A stretch of 64,000 nt of DNA from Viridibacillus sp050279675 (GCF_050279675.1 NZ_JBNNUK010000015.1:1-64000); one strand, 5' to 3'. Positions 51,612-61,962 are shown, numbered from the stretch's first letter. The notes: generated by a model not told the origin, from the letters alone. Translations and numbers: made by a program.

Positions 51612-54600
51612 TTAAACAGATTTATTCATTTCGCTTGCTTGTTCTCTTTGCTGCCTTTTTGCTTTACGGAAGTGAAGTGTCTCGTATATAACGGGAATAA
51701 CCACAAGTGTCAGCAATGTGGCCATTGTTAAACCGCCAATTACGACGATTGCAAGACTGCTGGATACTAAGCTAGTTGACTCAGCCTTTTTAAATAATAA
51801 TGGAATCATAGCACAGACTGTCGCCATAGCGGTCATTAGAATTGGACGCATTCTTGTAGCTGCTGCTTCTACTAGTGCGTCACGAATAATCATTGTTTTT
51901 TCATTTTGTTTGACTCGATCTAGCAAAACAATCGCATTCGTAACTACAATGCCAATTAGCATTAAGGCACCAAGTAGTGCCGTAACATCTACCGTAATTC
52001 CACTAATCAATAGGCCGAGAATCGCGCCAATTGCTGCTAATGGAAGTGAACATAATATTGCAATTGGTGCACGGAATGTCTTAAAGGTTACAACCATAAT
52101 TAAGAATACGATTCCGATTGATACAAGCATAGTGATAAATAAATCAGAGAAATCGTCTGCCTGCTGTGCACTTGCACCGCCAATATATACGTTTACTCCA
52201 GATGGAATCTTCATTCCTTTAACATCTTTCTTACCAAAGATAGTTTTAGTAATCTCTTCATTGACCTTTGATAGATGCTCAGGATCAACACTAGCGGTAA
52301 TACGTACATATGAATTGCCATCTTTATGAATTATGTTTGTTGGCTTCTCTTCTTGTTTTAGCGTAGCTACTTTGGATAAAGGCTCCATTCCTGTAGGTGT
52401 AGCGACTAACATCTTGTTTAATTCATCTTTCGTTTTTGGGTTCAGGAGAGGCTCTATCATAATGGTAGTTGGCTGTGAACCAATCGTTGCCATTCCTATA
52501 GGCGTTCGATTTAGAAAAACACCTAATTGCTGAGAAATTTGCGTTGCGCTTCCTTCAGCAGCATTCACTTTATAGGAATAGACCATTTTTTTGTCATCCT
52601 GATTGGTTGTTACCTTATCAATACCTTTTATTCCTTCGATTTTTTCTTTTACATTAGTTGCAGTTTTTTCAATTTGATTTAAATCATCACCCATAATATC
52701 AATCGTAATTGGTGAAGATGACCCTGACATAAAGGAAGCTGTATCTACTGTTAGTTCTGCACCCACATACTCATTCTTTTGTTTTTCTAGTCTTTCAAGC
52801 ATTTGTTCTGTATCTTTACTATCCTTTAACATGATCATGATGGTTGCAAGCGTTGGAGAATTAACCCCTCCAAATCTCGCGGCATCTTCTGTATTACCAA
52901 GCTGTGTATATTCATATTCCACTTCATCTTGAGAGTGAATGTAATCTTCAAGGCGAAGTGTATTTTCTTTTACTTTTTCAAGTGGTGTATCATTTGGATA
53001 TTCTAAAGTTGCCTGAATGAAATCAGCTGTCGATTTATCAATCTCTCCCTTAGGCATTGCGAAATAAGTCCCAATTGAACCTGCAAATAATAACAAAGAG
53101 AGTAGATATACAACCCATTTGTGATTTAGTGTCCATGTTAATAAGCGAGAAAAACGTACTGCAGGCTTATGCACAGCAAGTTTACTATTTTTCAATAAGG
53201 ATGAACTCATCAACGGTACAACTGTGACTGCAACAATTAATGAAGCGAGTAAAGAATATGTGATCGTCAAGGCAAATGGCATTAAAAAGTCTTGTAAACT
53301 GCCACTAACTAATCCTATTGGTAAGAATACGGCAACAGTTGTTAGTGTAGAAGCTAATATAGCTGTTCCTACTTCTTTTGTCGCTTCTACAACAAGACTA
53401 ACTGAGAATTTTTCGTTTTGCATTTTCCGGAAAATGTTTTCTATTACGACGATACTATCGTCAACAAGTCTTCCAACAGCTACAGCTACTCCACCTAATG
53501 TCAAAATGTTTAAAGACACTCCTGACATCCATAGCAGAAACAGTGTAAAAGCTAGAGAAAGCGGTATGGAGACAATCGTAATAAATGTTGAACGTAGGTT
53601 TCTTAGAAATAGAACAATTACTATGGTCGCGAATAGTGCGCCTAATAATACTTCTTTCATCATCGTATTTACGGAACCTTCAATCATATCGGCTGTCGAC
53701 ATAATAACATCGCTCTGGACATTATGGTATTGTTTGTTCATTTTCTTTGTTACTTCGGCAATTTCTTTCCCTGTACTTACTGCGTTTGCATTACTTTGTT
53801 TCGTCATAATAAGAATTAACGCATCTTTACCGTTTACACGAGTAAGAGTAGTAGTTGGCTTTTTAATGCTTACTTTTGCGACATCCTCCAGTTTGACATC
53901 TGGAGCAATGGACAGTTGTTTAATGTCTTTCAAAGAATTCAATTTTCCAATGATTTTGATGTTACTGGCTTTGTCGTCAATCGTTTTTTCCCCGACAGAA
54001 GCAGAAAGGTTTTGATCTTGGAGTACTGTCATAATATTCTCAAGTGATAATTGTTTTTCTGCTAATAGCGTATTATTTATTTTTATAGAAACATATGAAC
54101 TTTCTGTACCAAACGCTTGCACATCTGCGATACCTTTTATATCTTTATACATTGGAATGATTTTTTTCTTAGCAAATTCGCTGTTTCTTTTTGTTAATCC
54201 ATCCTTAAAAGTAATAGAAACATCTGCGATCGGGATCATGGATGTATTAAGCTGAATGATTGAAGGTTTCTGAACATTCTTAGGTAATGTCACCGTAGCA
54301 AGAGCTTCTTGCACTTCTTGCTTAGCATCTTTCATATTGGTTTTTGATTCAAATAATATATCGATTTGTGTAAATCCATCACCTGTTGTGGAGAAATAAT
54401 CTTTCTTTCCTTTGACAGAACTCACTGCGGTTTCAATTGGCGTTGTGACCTGTTCCTCCATCGAATTAGAATCGATTCCTTGCCCCAGTGCAATAATCGT
54501 TATTTGCGGTTGATCAGCAGGTGGTAAAAACTCCATTGGTAATTTGAAATAGCTAACACATCCTAAAAGTAATACAAGGATTGTAACTAATGTTATGGCC

Positions 54601-54638
54601 GCTTTATTCTTGAAGGACCATTTAGTAAACACAGACAT
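51612..54638 (-). CDS. RND efflux transporter permease, SwrC/AcrB family
   Basis: The 1008-residue protein has 12 membrane helices with two large outer loops (about 30-330 and 545-840). FKNKAAITLVTILVLLLGCV is helix 1; GGVAVAVGRLVDDSIVVIEN in helix 4 holds the paired Asp residues of proton relay; GALMLIGIVVTNAIVLLDRV is the helix 10 equivalent. It resembles SwrC (YerP) of B. subtilis, which exports surfactin and other amphiphiles. GAAAGGAGA precedes ATG 54638. No adaptor or outer-membrane gene is present, as expected for a Gram-positive. Confidence 0.93.
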   Translation of the reverse strand: MSVFTKWSFKNKAAITLVTILVLLLGCVSYFKLPMEFLPPADQPQITIIALGQGIDSNSMEEQVTTPIETAVSSVKGKKDYFSTTGDGFTQIDILFESKTNMKDAKQEVQEALATVTLPKNVQKPSIIQLNTSMIPIADVSITFKDGLTKRNSEFAKKKIIPMYKDIKGIADVQAFGTESSYVSIKINNTLLAEKQLSLENIMTVLQDQNLSASVGEKTIDDKASNIKIIGKLNSLKDIKQLSIAPDVKLEDVAKVSIKKPTTTLTRVNGKDALILIMTKQSNANAVSTGKEIAEVTKKMNKQYHNVQSDVIMSTADMIEGSVNTMMKEVLLGALFATIVIVLFLRNLRSTFITIVSIPLSLAFTLFLLWMSGVSLNILTLGGVAVAVGRLVDDSIVVIENIFRKMQNEKFSVSLVVEATKEVGTAILASTLTTVAVFLPIGLVSGSLQDFLMPFALTITYSLLASLIVAVTVVPLMSSSLLKNSKLAVHKPAVRFSRLLTWTLNHKWVVYLLSLLLFAGSIGTYFAMPKGEIDKSTADFIQATLEYPNDTPLEKVKENTLRLEDYIHSQDEVEYEYTQLGNTEDAARFGGVNSPTLATIMIMLKDSKDTEQMLERLEKQKNEYVGAELTVDTASFMSGSSSPITIDIMGDDLNQIEKTATNVKEKIEGIKGIDKVTTNQDDKKMVYSYKVNAAEGSATQISQQLGVFLNRTPIGMATIGSQPTTIMIEPLLNPKTKDELNKMLVATPTGMEPLSKVATLKQEEKPTNIIHKDGNSYVRITASVDPEHLSKVNEEITKTIFGKKDVKGMKIPSGVNVYIGGASAQQADDFSDLFITMLVSIGIVFLIMVVTFKTFRAPIAILCSLPLAAIGAILGLLISGITVDVTALLGALMLIGIVVTNAIVLLDRVKQNEKTMIIRDALVEAAATRMRPILMTAMATVCAMIPLLFKKAESTSLVSSSLAIVVIGGLTMATLLTLVVIPVIYETLHFRKAKRQQREQASEMNKSV

Positions 54639-55076
54639 TTAATAAAATCTCCTTTCTCATACTCATCCATTTTATGCATTGCTCAATCTCAACATTAAGA
54701 TTTCTCACTTTTTTTTGTGGTTTTCCTCCTGTATGTAATTGTAAGTCTTTGGAATTTTAAGGATAATAGACCAGGGGTGGTGGTTTCTCTAAGTCTTGAG
54801 ACCGATTTTTAATCATTTGAGGGACCGATTGCAGATTCAATGATTCGAAATTTGAAGGAGATTTTATATTTCAAATTGCTAAGGTTATACTTAAAGATAT
54901 ACATTAGGGATTTATGGTTATTTTAGTACGTTCGAACAAATAATATAAAAATTGCCCAACTTTAAAAAGCTAAGCTGTTATTAGAGGACATAAAATCATG
55001 CTAATGTAGATAATCCTTTGAAAAAGTAGATTCTAAAATTAACTATCCAATAAAGAAAACTATAGAAGGTGAAAAT
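54639..55076. other. Intergenic region without recognisable gene
   Basis: This 438-bp AT-rich spacer lies between the divergent RND and Bce-type genes. It should hold both promoters, but I see no convincing -35/-10 pair, hairpin or coding remnant. Confidence 0.5.
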
Positions 55077-55769
55077 TTGTACCGAATATTACTAGTAGAA
55101 GACGATGAATCGCTTGCAACATTATTAGCTGAACATCTAGAGAATTATAATTATCAATGTACAATCTGTACGGATTTTGAAGATGTATCCGGAGAAGTTG
55201 AACGGATAAAACCGCATCTTGTTCTTCTTGATATCAACTTGCCAAAATACGATGGATTCTATTGGTGTAGAAAGATTAGGCAATTCTCAACTTGTCCTAT
55301 AATCATTATCTCCGCGCGCAATGGTGATTTTGAACAAGTCTTTGGCATTGAGAACGGGGCAGACGACTATATTACGAAGCCGTTCTCACTTGATGTTGTA
55401 ATAGCAAAAGTAAATGGTCAAATTAGAAGGATTTATGGTGACTATGCATCAAATCAAACGGAGCGTACTGTCGTCAAAGGGGATTTGAAACTATATCTTG
55501 AAAGTATGATTCTTGAAAACAATCATGAGCAAGTTACGTTAACAAAAAAAGAGTTAATGCTTGCTAGCATGTTACTAGAAAATACACCAAAAGTATTAAG
55601 CCGAGATGTATTACTAGCTAAGCTATGGGATGATGAGAGCTTTGTTGAAGAAAATACATTAAATGTGAATATCGCAAGACTACGCAAAAAGCTACAGGAT
55701 GTAGGGTCAAAAGCTGAGATTGAGGCGGTCCGGGGGGTAGGATATCGCTTAATTGAGGGGACAAGATGA
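55077..55769 (+). CDS. bceR: OmpR-family response regulator, BceR-like
   Basis: The 230-residue protein has a receiver (RILLVEDDESLATLLAEHLE; phospho-Asp in HLVLLDINLPKYDGF, near 52; Lys in ITKPF) and a winged helix (EQVTLTKKELMLASMLLENT; NTLNVNIARLRKKL; VRGVGYRL). It starts at TTG 55077 after GAAGGTGA. It overlaps the kinase gene by 4 bp and probably activates the ABC genes at the box at 56762. Confidence 0.93.
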   Translation: MYRILLVEDDESLATLLAEHLENYNYQCTICTDFEDVSGEVERIKPHLVLLDINLPKYDGFYWCRKIRQFSTCPIIIISARNGDFEQVFGIENGADDYITKPFSLDVVIAKVNGQIRRIYGDYASNQTERTVVKGDLKLYLESMILENNHEQVTLTKKELMLASMLLENTPKVLSRDVLLAKLWDDESFVEENTLNVNIARLRKKLQDVGSKAEIEAVRGVGYRLIEGTR

Positions 55770-56740
55770 AACTTTTTATAAAAGACCAACTACCAATTAT
55801 TATTTTGTATGGGTTAACATTCATCGGTTTGTTCCTGTTATATGACTGGTTAGGGGAGATGAATAATAAGAAAGGCTATTTCATCTTTTTAAGTTTAGTT
55901 CTATTATTCTTATTTCTTCTTTATCAGTACTTTAGCCATAAAAACCTCTATAAACAATTATCTACTAAGCCTGAAAAGCTAGAGGATGCGATCATTCCAA
56001 AACCTTACTGTGCAATGGAAGAAGCTTATAGTAAAAGTATGCATAGCTATTTGCAACTACATCATTATGATATGAATCGTTTAACAAAAAGACAGAAAGA
56101 GTACCAAGTAATGATAAATAATTGGGTACATCAGATAAAGACACCTGTTTCGGTGATTAGCATGTTAACACAAATGAATGAGGGAGATCCAAATTTCAGT
56201 AAAGTGAAACGTGAAGTTAACAAAATCAATTATGATCTATCACAAATATTGACATATCTTCGTACTGAAGATTTTTCGGCAGATCTTAAAATCGAAAAAA
56301 CTTCATTTAGAGATGTGATATTAGAAGTCACGAATGATTTAAAAGATTTTTTTATTTCGAAGTCTGTCTTTCCAAATCTATCAGTTAGTGAACATCTATC
56401 TGTCTATACTGATGAAAAATGGATGAAAATTGTCTTATATCAAGTCATTAATAATGCTATTAAGTATAGTGATGAAGGCGAGCGAGTTCATATCGCAGTA
56501 GAAATGGAAGGGGAAACAGCCATTCTAAAAATTACGAACAAAGGAATGGGCATCGAACAAAGTGACTTGAACCGAGTATTTGACTTATTCTTCACCGGTG
56601 AAAATGGTCGAAGGAATGGTGAATCAACAGGAATGGGTCTCTATATTGTGAAAAAAATCCTTGATATGCTAAATCACGAATACAAAATTGAATCTACCGT
56701 TAATGAGAAAACAACTTTCTCTATTTACTTTAAGCCATGA
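55766..56740 (+). CDS. bceS: Intramembrane-sensing histidine kinase, BceS-like
   Basis: The 324-residue protein has two membrane helices (residues 10-28, 35-58) with only a short loop outside, then DHp (INNWVHQIKTPVSVISMLTQ, His near residue 124) and ATPase (YQVINNAIKYS, RVFDLFFTGENGRRNGEST, GMGLYIVKKIL). Lacking an external sensor, such kinases read peptide antibiotics through the partner ABC transporter. ATG 55766 overlaps the regulator stop. Confidence 0.93.
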   Translation: MKLFIKDQLPIIILYGLTFIGLFLLYDWLGEMNNKKGYFIFLSLVLLFLFLLYQYFSHKNLYKQLSTKPEKLEDAIIPKPYCAMEEAYSKSMHSYLQLHHYDMNRLTKRQKEYQVMINNWVHQIKTPVSVISMLTQMNEGDPNFSKVKREVNKINYDLSQILTYLRTEDFSADLKIEKTSFRDVILEVTNDLKDFFISKSVFPNLSVSEHLSVYTDEKWMKIVLYQVINNAIKYSDEGERVHIAVEMEGETAILKITNKGMGIEQSDLNRVFDLFFTGENGRRNGESTGMGLYIVKKILDMLNHEYKIESTVNEKTTFSIYFKP

Positions 56741-56761
56741 TGATGTCATGGCTTTTATTTA
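56734..56761 (+). terminator. Terminator after kinase gene
   Basis: AAGCCATGA and TCATGGCTT form a 9-bp stem; the left arm includes the kinase stop codon; TTTATTT follows. Confidence 0.75.
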
Positions 56762-56775
56762 TGACAAAAACGTAA
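56762..56775 (+). promoter_or_regulatory. Putative BceR-type binding box
   Basis: TGACA-AAAA-CGTAA matches 9 of the 10 fixed or semi-fixed positions of the TnACA-N4-TGTAA motif described for BceR-like regulators. It lies 110 bp before the ATPase gene, after the kinase terminator. Confidence 0.55.
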
Positions 56776-56884
56776 TGATACTGCAATGATAGGAAATTGT
56801 GAGCTTTCCATTCAGCACTTATGATTAGGTTAGTCAAAAGACGTCAAATATTAAAAGTAATGACCAGAAGGAGAAGATAATTAA

Positions 56885-57640
56885 ATGAAGATTTTACAGG
56901 TTGATAACCTTGAGAAGACATATATGGGGAAAGTAAATTTTAAAGCTTTACACTCTGTTTCTTTTGATTTGGAACAGGGGAGTTTTGCGGCTATTATGGG
57001 ACCTTCAGGTAGTGGGAAGACAACATTGTTGAATTGTATTTCAACGATTGACTTGCCAACTGATGGTGAAATCACGATTAATGGGCAACACCCACATAAA
57101 TTAAATGACGATAACTTAGCGCAATTTAGAAGAAAAGAACTTGGTTTTGTATTTCAAGATTTTAATTTAGTTCATACGTTATCGGTTAAAGAAAATATCC
57201 TTCTTCCACTTGTTTTAGATAGTATACCGGCTTCTGAAATGGAGAAGAGATTAGAAAAAGTAACAAAACTATTAGGTATTGAACAACTATTACAAAAGCG
57301 AACTTTCGAAATTTCTGGAGGACAAGCACAACGAATAGCTATTGCACGTGCTATCATTCATCAACCATCGTTATTACTTGCTGATGAGCCGACGGGAAAT
57401 CTTGATACTAAATCTGCTAAAGATGTCATGGAGCTTTTTAAATCGATCAACAAAACATTACAAACGACTATTCTAATGGTTACTCATGACCCTTATGTAG
57501 CAAGTTTTTGTGATCGTGTCATCTTTATAAAAGATGGGAATCTTTATAATCAAATACATCGAGGCACTAAACAAGGAGAGTTTTATCAGAACATCATGGA
57601 TACCTTGACCTTCCTTGGAGGTGGAAGAAATGACATTTAA
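56885..57640 (+). CDS. bceA: Peptide-detoxification ABC ATPase, BceA-like
   Basis: The 251-residue MacB-type ATPase has GPSGSGKTTLLNCISTIDLP (Walker A), ISGGQAQRIAIARAIIHQPS (signature), LLLADEPTGNLDTKSAKDVM (Walker B) and VTHDPYVASFCDRV. AGAAGGAGA precedes ATG 56885. It overlaps the permease gene by 11 bp. Confidence 0.94.
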   Translation: MKILQVDNLEKTYMGKVNFKALHSVSFDLEQGSFAAIMGPSGSGKTTLLNCISTIDLPTDGEITINGQHPHKLNDDNLAQFRRKELGFVFQDFNLVHTLSVKENILLPLVLDSIPASEMEKRLEKVTKLLGIEQLLQKRTFEISGGQAQRIAIARAIIHQPSLLLADEPTGNLDTKSAKDVMELFKSINKTLQTTILMVTHDPYVASFCDRVIFIKDGNLYNQIHRGTKQGEFYQNIMDTLTFLGGGRNDI

Positions 57641-59552
57641 TCATATTGTCTTACAAAATATTTTAAGAGATAAATGGACATATATCGCTTATTTCTTGAG
57701 TAGTGTTTTTTCTATCTTTATCTTCTTTTCATTTTCAGTTTCCATGTTTCACCCTGATTTATCAATCATTCAAAATGGTTCAGCACTATCGCTAGCTATG
57801 ATGGCGGGCAATGTGTTAGTCTACTTATTTTCTTTCATTTTTATATCGTATTCAGTTATGTCTTTTATGCATATGAAACAAAAGACGCTTGGCTTATTTG
57901 TCATCATGGGTGCATCTAATAAGCAGATAAAAAAGATGGTCTTTCGAGAAAACATGTTTATTGGGATTATTGCGATATTGACAGCTATAATAATGGGCCT
58001 ATTATTTGCCCCTCTATTTCTAATGATTACGAAGAAGATTATGAACGTTGAAGGATTTGCTATGTATTTTCCGATGAAAGCAATTGTTTTAACAAGTGCG
58101 ATGTTTTTAGTGTTATTTCTAGTGATTTCTTTAATCACACCTTTCTTTATCCGTAAACAACAAATCATTCGATTGTTAAAGTCGGATAAGAAGAGTGAAA
58201 GGGAAGTGCGACTTTCTCCAATAAAATTATTACTGGGGTTAGTCACAGTAGGCTTTAGTTTGGTAGCGATGACGATCAAAAATGATGCTTCGTTTATCCG
58301 TCCATTGGTAGATAGTGATTTTGGGGTTATTGTTTTATTAATCATTTTTCTGATGGGACTGTATCCGTTATACATGCAACTCTCACTGCTAAGTATTACT
58401 ATAGTACAGAAAACCAACTATTATTTACAAAGAACAAATATGCTAACAGTTTCAGGGTTGAAGTCAAAAATACGATCAAACGTGAAAATCATGTATCTAG
58501 TGTCCTTATTATTGATGGGCTCTTTTTTCTCAATAGTGATGTTGTATAGTGCCAATGCAAACGTCGAGGATAGTACTAAAGCTAATTATCCATTTAGTTT
58601 TATGTATGTTTCCAATACGGGTAATGCTCAGGAGAAAGAGCATGTAGGGCTATTACAAAGCACATTAGAAAATGAAAGAGGATACCAATCTTATAAATTT
58701 GATGTTTTGTGTAACCTAGAAAATAGAAGTCAATCTTTCATTTCTCAAAGTGATTATAATCAAGCCGTTCAGGGGATAAATGGAAAACCCGTTGCACTAA
58801 AACAGGATGAAGTTTATATAGTGAGCGGTAATTCTAGAATACATCCGAATCTTGAAATTTCGACGCAATTCCAGCAAGTATTCAAGAAAGCGGATATAAA
58901 ACCGCAAGTTGTAGGTTCTGCAAGTCAAAATCTAATGCCAACGGGTTATCTTAGTCGCTTATTAGTTGTTTCGGACGAAGCTTACTCTAAAATCAATCAA
59001 TTAAATATGTTCAACCATATCAATGTTTTTGCCTATAATATTAGCGATTGGAAAGAAAATATCAAATTGGCAGAAACACTGGAAACGAAAATACACATTG
59101 ATTCTGATGTTGAATATGGGCAAAATTTTGGCTTTTTTAGCGCAGGAAATTTGTATGCTACAGATAAAAACGCTAAAAACTTGATGTTCTATATCGGTTT
59201 CATGCTTAGTCTAATTTTCATGATTGCTGCTCTTAGTATGATCTATTTCCGACTCATTACCGACTTTGACAAAGAACGTGAGATGTACAAAGGAATTATG
59301 AAAATGGGGCTATCGAAGAAAGAACTTTCCACTGTGGTATCCAAACAATTATTCGTGTTAATGTTTGTACCATTTATTGTTGCTAGTGTCTTTCTATTCA
59401 TTGGAGTCGATTTTCTAGAAGAAGTGATGGGTGGTTCATTACAGACAATAGCTATTTATAGCTTTGGCGTTTTCTTTACCATCCAATTGCTAGGCTATCT
59501 GATTGTAAATCGTAAGTATAGAAAAACGTTAATTACAGAATTAGCGAAATAG
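57630..59552 (+). CDS. bceB: Peptide-detoxification ABC permease, BceB-like
   Basis: The 640-residue FtsX-type permease has ten helices with the large extracellular domain between helices 7 and 8 (about residues 310-515), the BceB hallmark; MKQKTLGLFVIMGASNKQIK is the FtsX coupling region. ATG 57630 (MTFNHIVLQNI) is chosen because GGAGGTGG (57617-57624) is 5 nt upstream. It senses and frees lipid II-cycle intermediates from peptides such as bacitracin or lantibiotics in relatives; the peptide here is unknown. Confidence 0.93.
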   Translation: MTFNHIVLQNILRDKWTYIAYFLSSVFSIFIFFSFSVSMFHPDLSIIQNGSALSLAMMAGNVLVYLFSFIFISYSVMSFMHMKQKTLGLFVIMGASNKQIKKMVFRENMFIGIIAILTAIIMGLLFAPLFLMITKKIMNVEGFAMYFPMKAIVLTSAMFLVLFLVISLITPFFIRKQQIIRLLKSDKKSEREVRLSPIKLLLGLVTVGFSLVAMTIKNDASFIRPLVDSDFGVIVLLIIFLMGLYPLYMQLSLLSITIVQKTNYYLQRTNMLTVSGLKSKIRSNVKIMYLVSLLLMGSFFSIVMLYSANANVEDSTKANYPFSFMYVSNTGNAQEKEHVGLLQSTLENERGYQSYKFDVLCNLENRSQSFISQSDYNQAVQGINGKPVALKQDEVYIVSGNSRIHPNLEISTQFQQVFKKADIKPQVVGSASQNLMPTGYLSRLLVVSDEAYSKINQLNMFNHINVFAYNISDWKENIKLAETLETKIHIDSDVEYGQNFGFFSAGNLYATDKNAKNLMFYIGFMLSLIFMIAALSMIYFRLITDFDKEREMYKGIMKMGLSKKELSTVVSKQLFVLMFVPFIVASVFLFIGVDFLEEVMGGSLQTIAIYSFGVFFTIQLLGYLIVNRKYRKTLITELAK

Positions 59553-59613
59553 TTTGATTGTAATTCATTTAATCTCAATATCAATCAGTTTTAAACAAAA
59601 AAAGAGATGTTAT

Positions 59614-59651
59614 AAAAAGACTTGCCCAGCAGAGGGGGCAAGTCTTTTTAC
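59614..59651 (+). terminator. Terminator of the Bce module
   Basis: AAAAAGACTTGCCC and GGGGCAAGTCTTTTT form a 13-14-bp stem usable in both directions. Confidence 0.92.
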
Positions 59652-59670
59652 ATATTGGAACATACGAGGT

Positions 59671-59892
59671 CTACAAAATGAGGGCAACAATCGCGATAGC
59701 AACCATAAGAACACAAAAACCTATAAGCGTATAGCCGATTACACGAATTCCTTTTGGTTGTTGTTGTAAATGTAGTTTCTTATGAGATGGAGCACCCATT
59801 ATTTGATTATCAGACTCCATCGGATCAAATATTGTATCTTCATTATTTAATGTACTTGATGCATCTTGAATAATTTGATTCTTTTCTTCCAT
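59671..59892 (-). CDS. Small single-helix membrane protein, unknown
   Basis: The 73-residue protein has a hydrophilic acidic N terminus (1-47) and a C-terminal helix (VIGYTLIGFCVLMVAIAIVA, about 50-72). AGGAGGTAATG precedes ATG 59892. It converges on the Bce module. No family recognised; the stretch from 59893 to 60199 has no gene. Confidence 0.65.
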   Translation of the reverse strand: MEEKNQIIQDASSTLNNEDTIFDPMESDNQIMGAPSHKKLHLQQQPKGIRVIGYTLIGFCVLMVAIAIVALIL

Positions 59893-60199
59893 AACATTAC
59901 CTCCTCTTAAAGGTTGTAATAAAAATGACTTGAATTATTACCAATTTATTCAACTATACACGATAATTATATTGCTTGAAAGCGTTAATTATAAGTAAAT
60001 AACCTTGTTGAATAGGATTATCTTTTTATTTTGAAGTATGAAGTAATAAATGGAAGGGTACTGTTTTAGAATGCTCTCAATACAGCATTCATAGTAAGAT
60101 TTAGAGGGGGGGCTATTAAGTAGAGGGATACAATTTCAGTTTTCAGAGTGAAGCCTTAAAGGAAATATGTAATCTTGCCAAACTTTCAAAAATCGAAAC

Positions 60200-60320
60200 G
60201 AGGTTTTAGTAAAAGATGATTAAGCTTTTCAGACGGCTCATTTTTGTTCCCATAACTGGCAAGATAATTTAAAATAGAGATAGCTAGTTTTTCTTATTTA
60301 ACTATAGAGACAGGTGGTTC
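60200..60320 (+). repeat. Three-hairpin repeat, degenerate isolated copy
   Basis: GGTTTTAGTAAAAGATGATTAAGC, TTTTCAGACGGCTC and later TTATTTAACTATAGAGACAGGTGGTT retain the order of the family but not its pairing. It is the only copy noticed outside 1-17 kb. Confidence 0.45.
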
Positions 60321-60499
60321 CAACAATAAGCAGAAATGATATTATAAATTACAAATGGAAAATAGGATAAAATTTGGAACTTTTATTAGTTATAATCGTT
60401 TAAATTAAATGGCAGGCTAATGAATGTAATTAATGAGATATCAATGTATCTAATTAAAGTGATTGTTCAAATAAATACGAATTTGAGGGTGATCTCGGT

Positions 60500-60991
60500 T
60501 TGCTAATGCTTTTAATTCAGTTTGTTACAGCTACTATACTATGTTTCTTTTCTACTTTTTTTGCGTGGTATGAAGGTAGTACAATCCTTGATAATCCATG
60601 GGAATGGAAGTATTCAACACCATTTTCTCAATTGTTATATGGAGAAGTACATAGTGCTAGCGATATATCACAACTCGACTACTTTATATATGCAGCTAAA
60701 TTTCAACCCACTTTTCCAGCTATTATGGTAATAAGCAGTGTATATATGCTTATTCTTATTGGGTATTATTCTTTCAAGGAAAGGTATAAATGGTTTGCTT
60801 ATTATCTATTCATTTTAGCTGGAGGATTATCTATTCTTAGTTATTTTATATATATTTCGACTACTTTACGTGGGGAAATTCTTTTCTATATTTGTATAGT
60901 GAGTAGTGTTCTGTGTTTAGCAATTGCTACGATATCTTACTTTCAGATTTTTAATCGTAACACGAATAACAAACAAATTTTCTTGAAATAA
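60500..60991 (+). CDS. Four-helix membrane protein, unknown
   Basis: The 163-residue protein has four hydrophobic helices (residues 3-24, 76-93, 100-121, 127-150) and an outer loop with GSTILDNPWEWKYSTPFSQL. TTG 60500 follows GAGGGTGAT. No family recognised. Confidence 0.65.
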   Translation: MLMLLIQFVTATILCFFSTFFAWYEGSTILDNPWEWKYSTPFSQLLYGEVHSASDISQLDYFIYAAKFQPTFPAIMVISSVYMLILIGYYSFKERYKWFAYYLFILAGGLSILSYFIYISTTLRGEILFYICIVSSVLCLAIATISYFQIFNRNTNNKQIFLK

Positions 60992-61007
60992 CGGGGCAAA
61001 AATTAAA

Positions 61008-61037
61008 CAGAGAAACGTTTTATTTGCTGTTTCTCTG
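61008..61037 (+). terminator. Hairpin after the membrane protein gene
   Basis: CAGAGAAAC and GTTTCTCTG, 9-bp perfect stem; the tail TCTGAATT is T-poor, so only a weak terminator. Confidence 0.5.
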
Positions 61038-61140
61038 TCTGAATTACTAGTAATTGTTCTTTCCTCATTAATTTCCCTATAAAAAATCACCCCAATCGTT
61101 AGTTTTTGTCTAACAGCTGAGGTGTAGTTCTTGTTCTTTA

Positions 61141-61959
61141 TTACATTTCTTGTAAAACACCCTTAATTAAATCAACGAATTGTGTTCTAACTTTACTCGC
61201 CACTTCAATTACTTCATCATGATTTAATGGCTGATCTAATATTCCACATGCCATATTTGTTAGGCAGGAAATGCCAAGTACTTTCATATTTCCATGAATG
61301 GCTACTATAGCTTCTGGAACGGTTGACATACCTACAGCATCTGCGCCTAAAGTACGAATCATGCGAATTTCAGCAGGAGTTTCGTAAGCGGGTCCACTCC
61401 ACCAGGCATAAACACCTTCTTGCAAGGTAATGTTTTGTTCTGTAGCTACTTTAGAAGCAATATTACGTAAATTACGATTATAAACTTCAGAAACATCAGG
61501 GAAACGAGTTCCCAATTCATCATTATTTGGACCAATTAATGGATTTGTACTAACCAAATTAATATGATCAGTAATTAACATTAGATCTCCTGGATTAAAG
61601 CTTGTATTAACAGCACCGCAAGCATTAGTAATAATTAGCTCCTCAACACCTAACGCTTTCATTACACGTACTGGAAAAGTTACTTCGTCTAAAGTAAAGC
61701 CCTCATAATAATGGAAACGACCTTTCATAGCTACTACTGTTTTTCCTTTTAATTCTCCAATTACTAATTCATTGGCATGTCCAATTGCTCCAGACTTTGC
61801 AAAGTGAGGTATTTCACTATAAGGAATTTTGAAAGGGTTCTCAATTTCATCTGCAAGAGTTCCTAAACCAGACCCTAAAATCAGTCCAATCGAAGGACGA
61901 TAATCTGTCTTATTCATAATGAAATCTCTAGCTTCTAAAATATCTTGTAATTTGTGCAT
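61141..61959 (-). CDS. Purine nucleoside phosphorylase
   Basis: About 272 residues of the PNP/MTAP type: IGLILGSGLGTLADEIENPF (phosphate-binding Gly/Ser), VVAMKGRFHYYEG, LIITNACGAVNTSFNPGDLM, WWSGPAYETPAEIRMIR and VGMSTVPEAIVAIH (purine contacts). It cleaves (deoxy)guanosine and inosine with phosphate; related to PupG of B. subtilis. ATG 61959 is preferred, 8 nt after AGGAGG; TTG 61962 is adjacent. No purine riboswitch was found upstream. Confidence 0.95.
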   Translation of the reverse strand: MHKLQDILEARDFIMNKTDYRPSIGLILGSGLGTLADEIENPFKIPYSEIPHFAKSGAIGHANELVIGELKGKTVVAMKGRFHYYEGFTLDEVTFPVRVMKALGVEELIITNACGAVNTSFNPGDLMLITDHINLVSTNPLIGPNNDELGTRFPDVSEVYNRNLRNIASKVATEQNITLQEGVYAWWSGPAYETPAEIRMIRTLGADAVGMSTVPEAIVAIHGNMKVLGISCLTNMACGILDQPLNHDEVIEVASKVRTQFVDLIKGVLQEM

Positions 61960-61962
61960 CAA

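Noticed and set aside
51718..54015. Long plus-strand frames opposite the RND gene
   Set aside because: Antisense shadows; the RND frame is continuous with 12 helices and conserved Asp pair.
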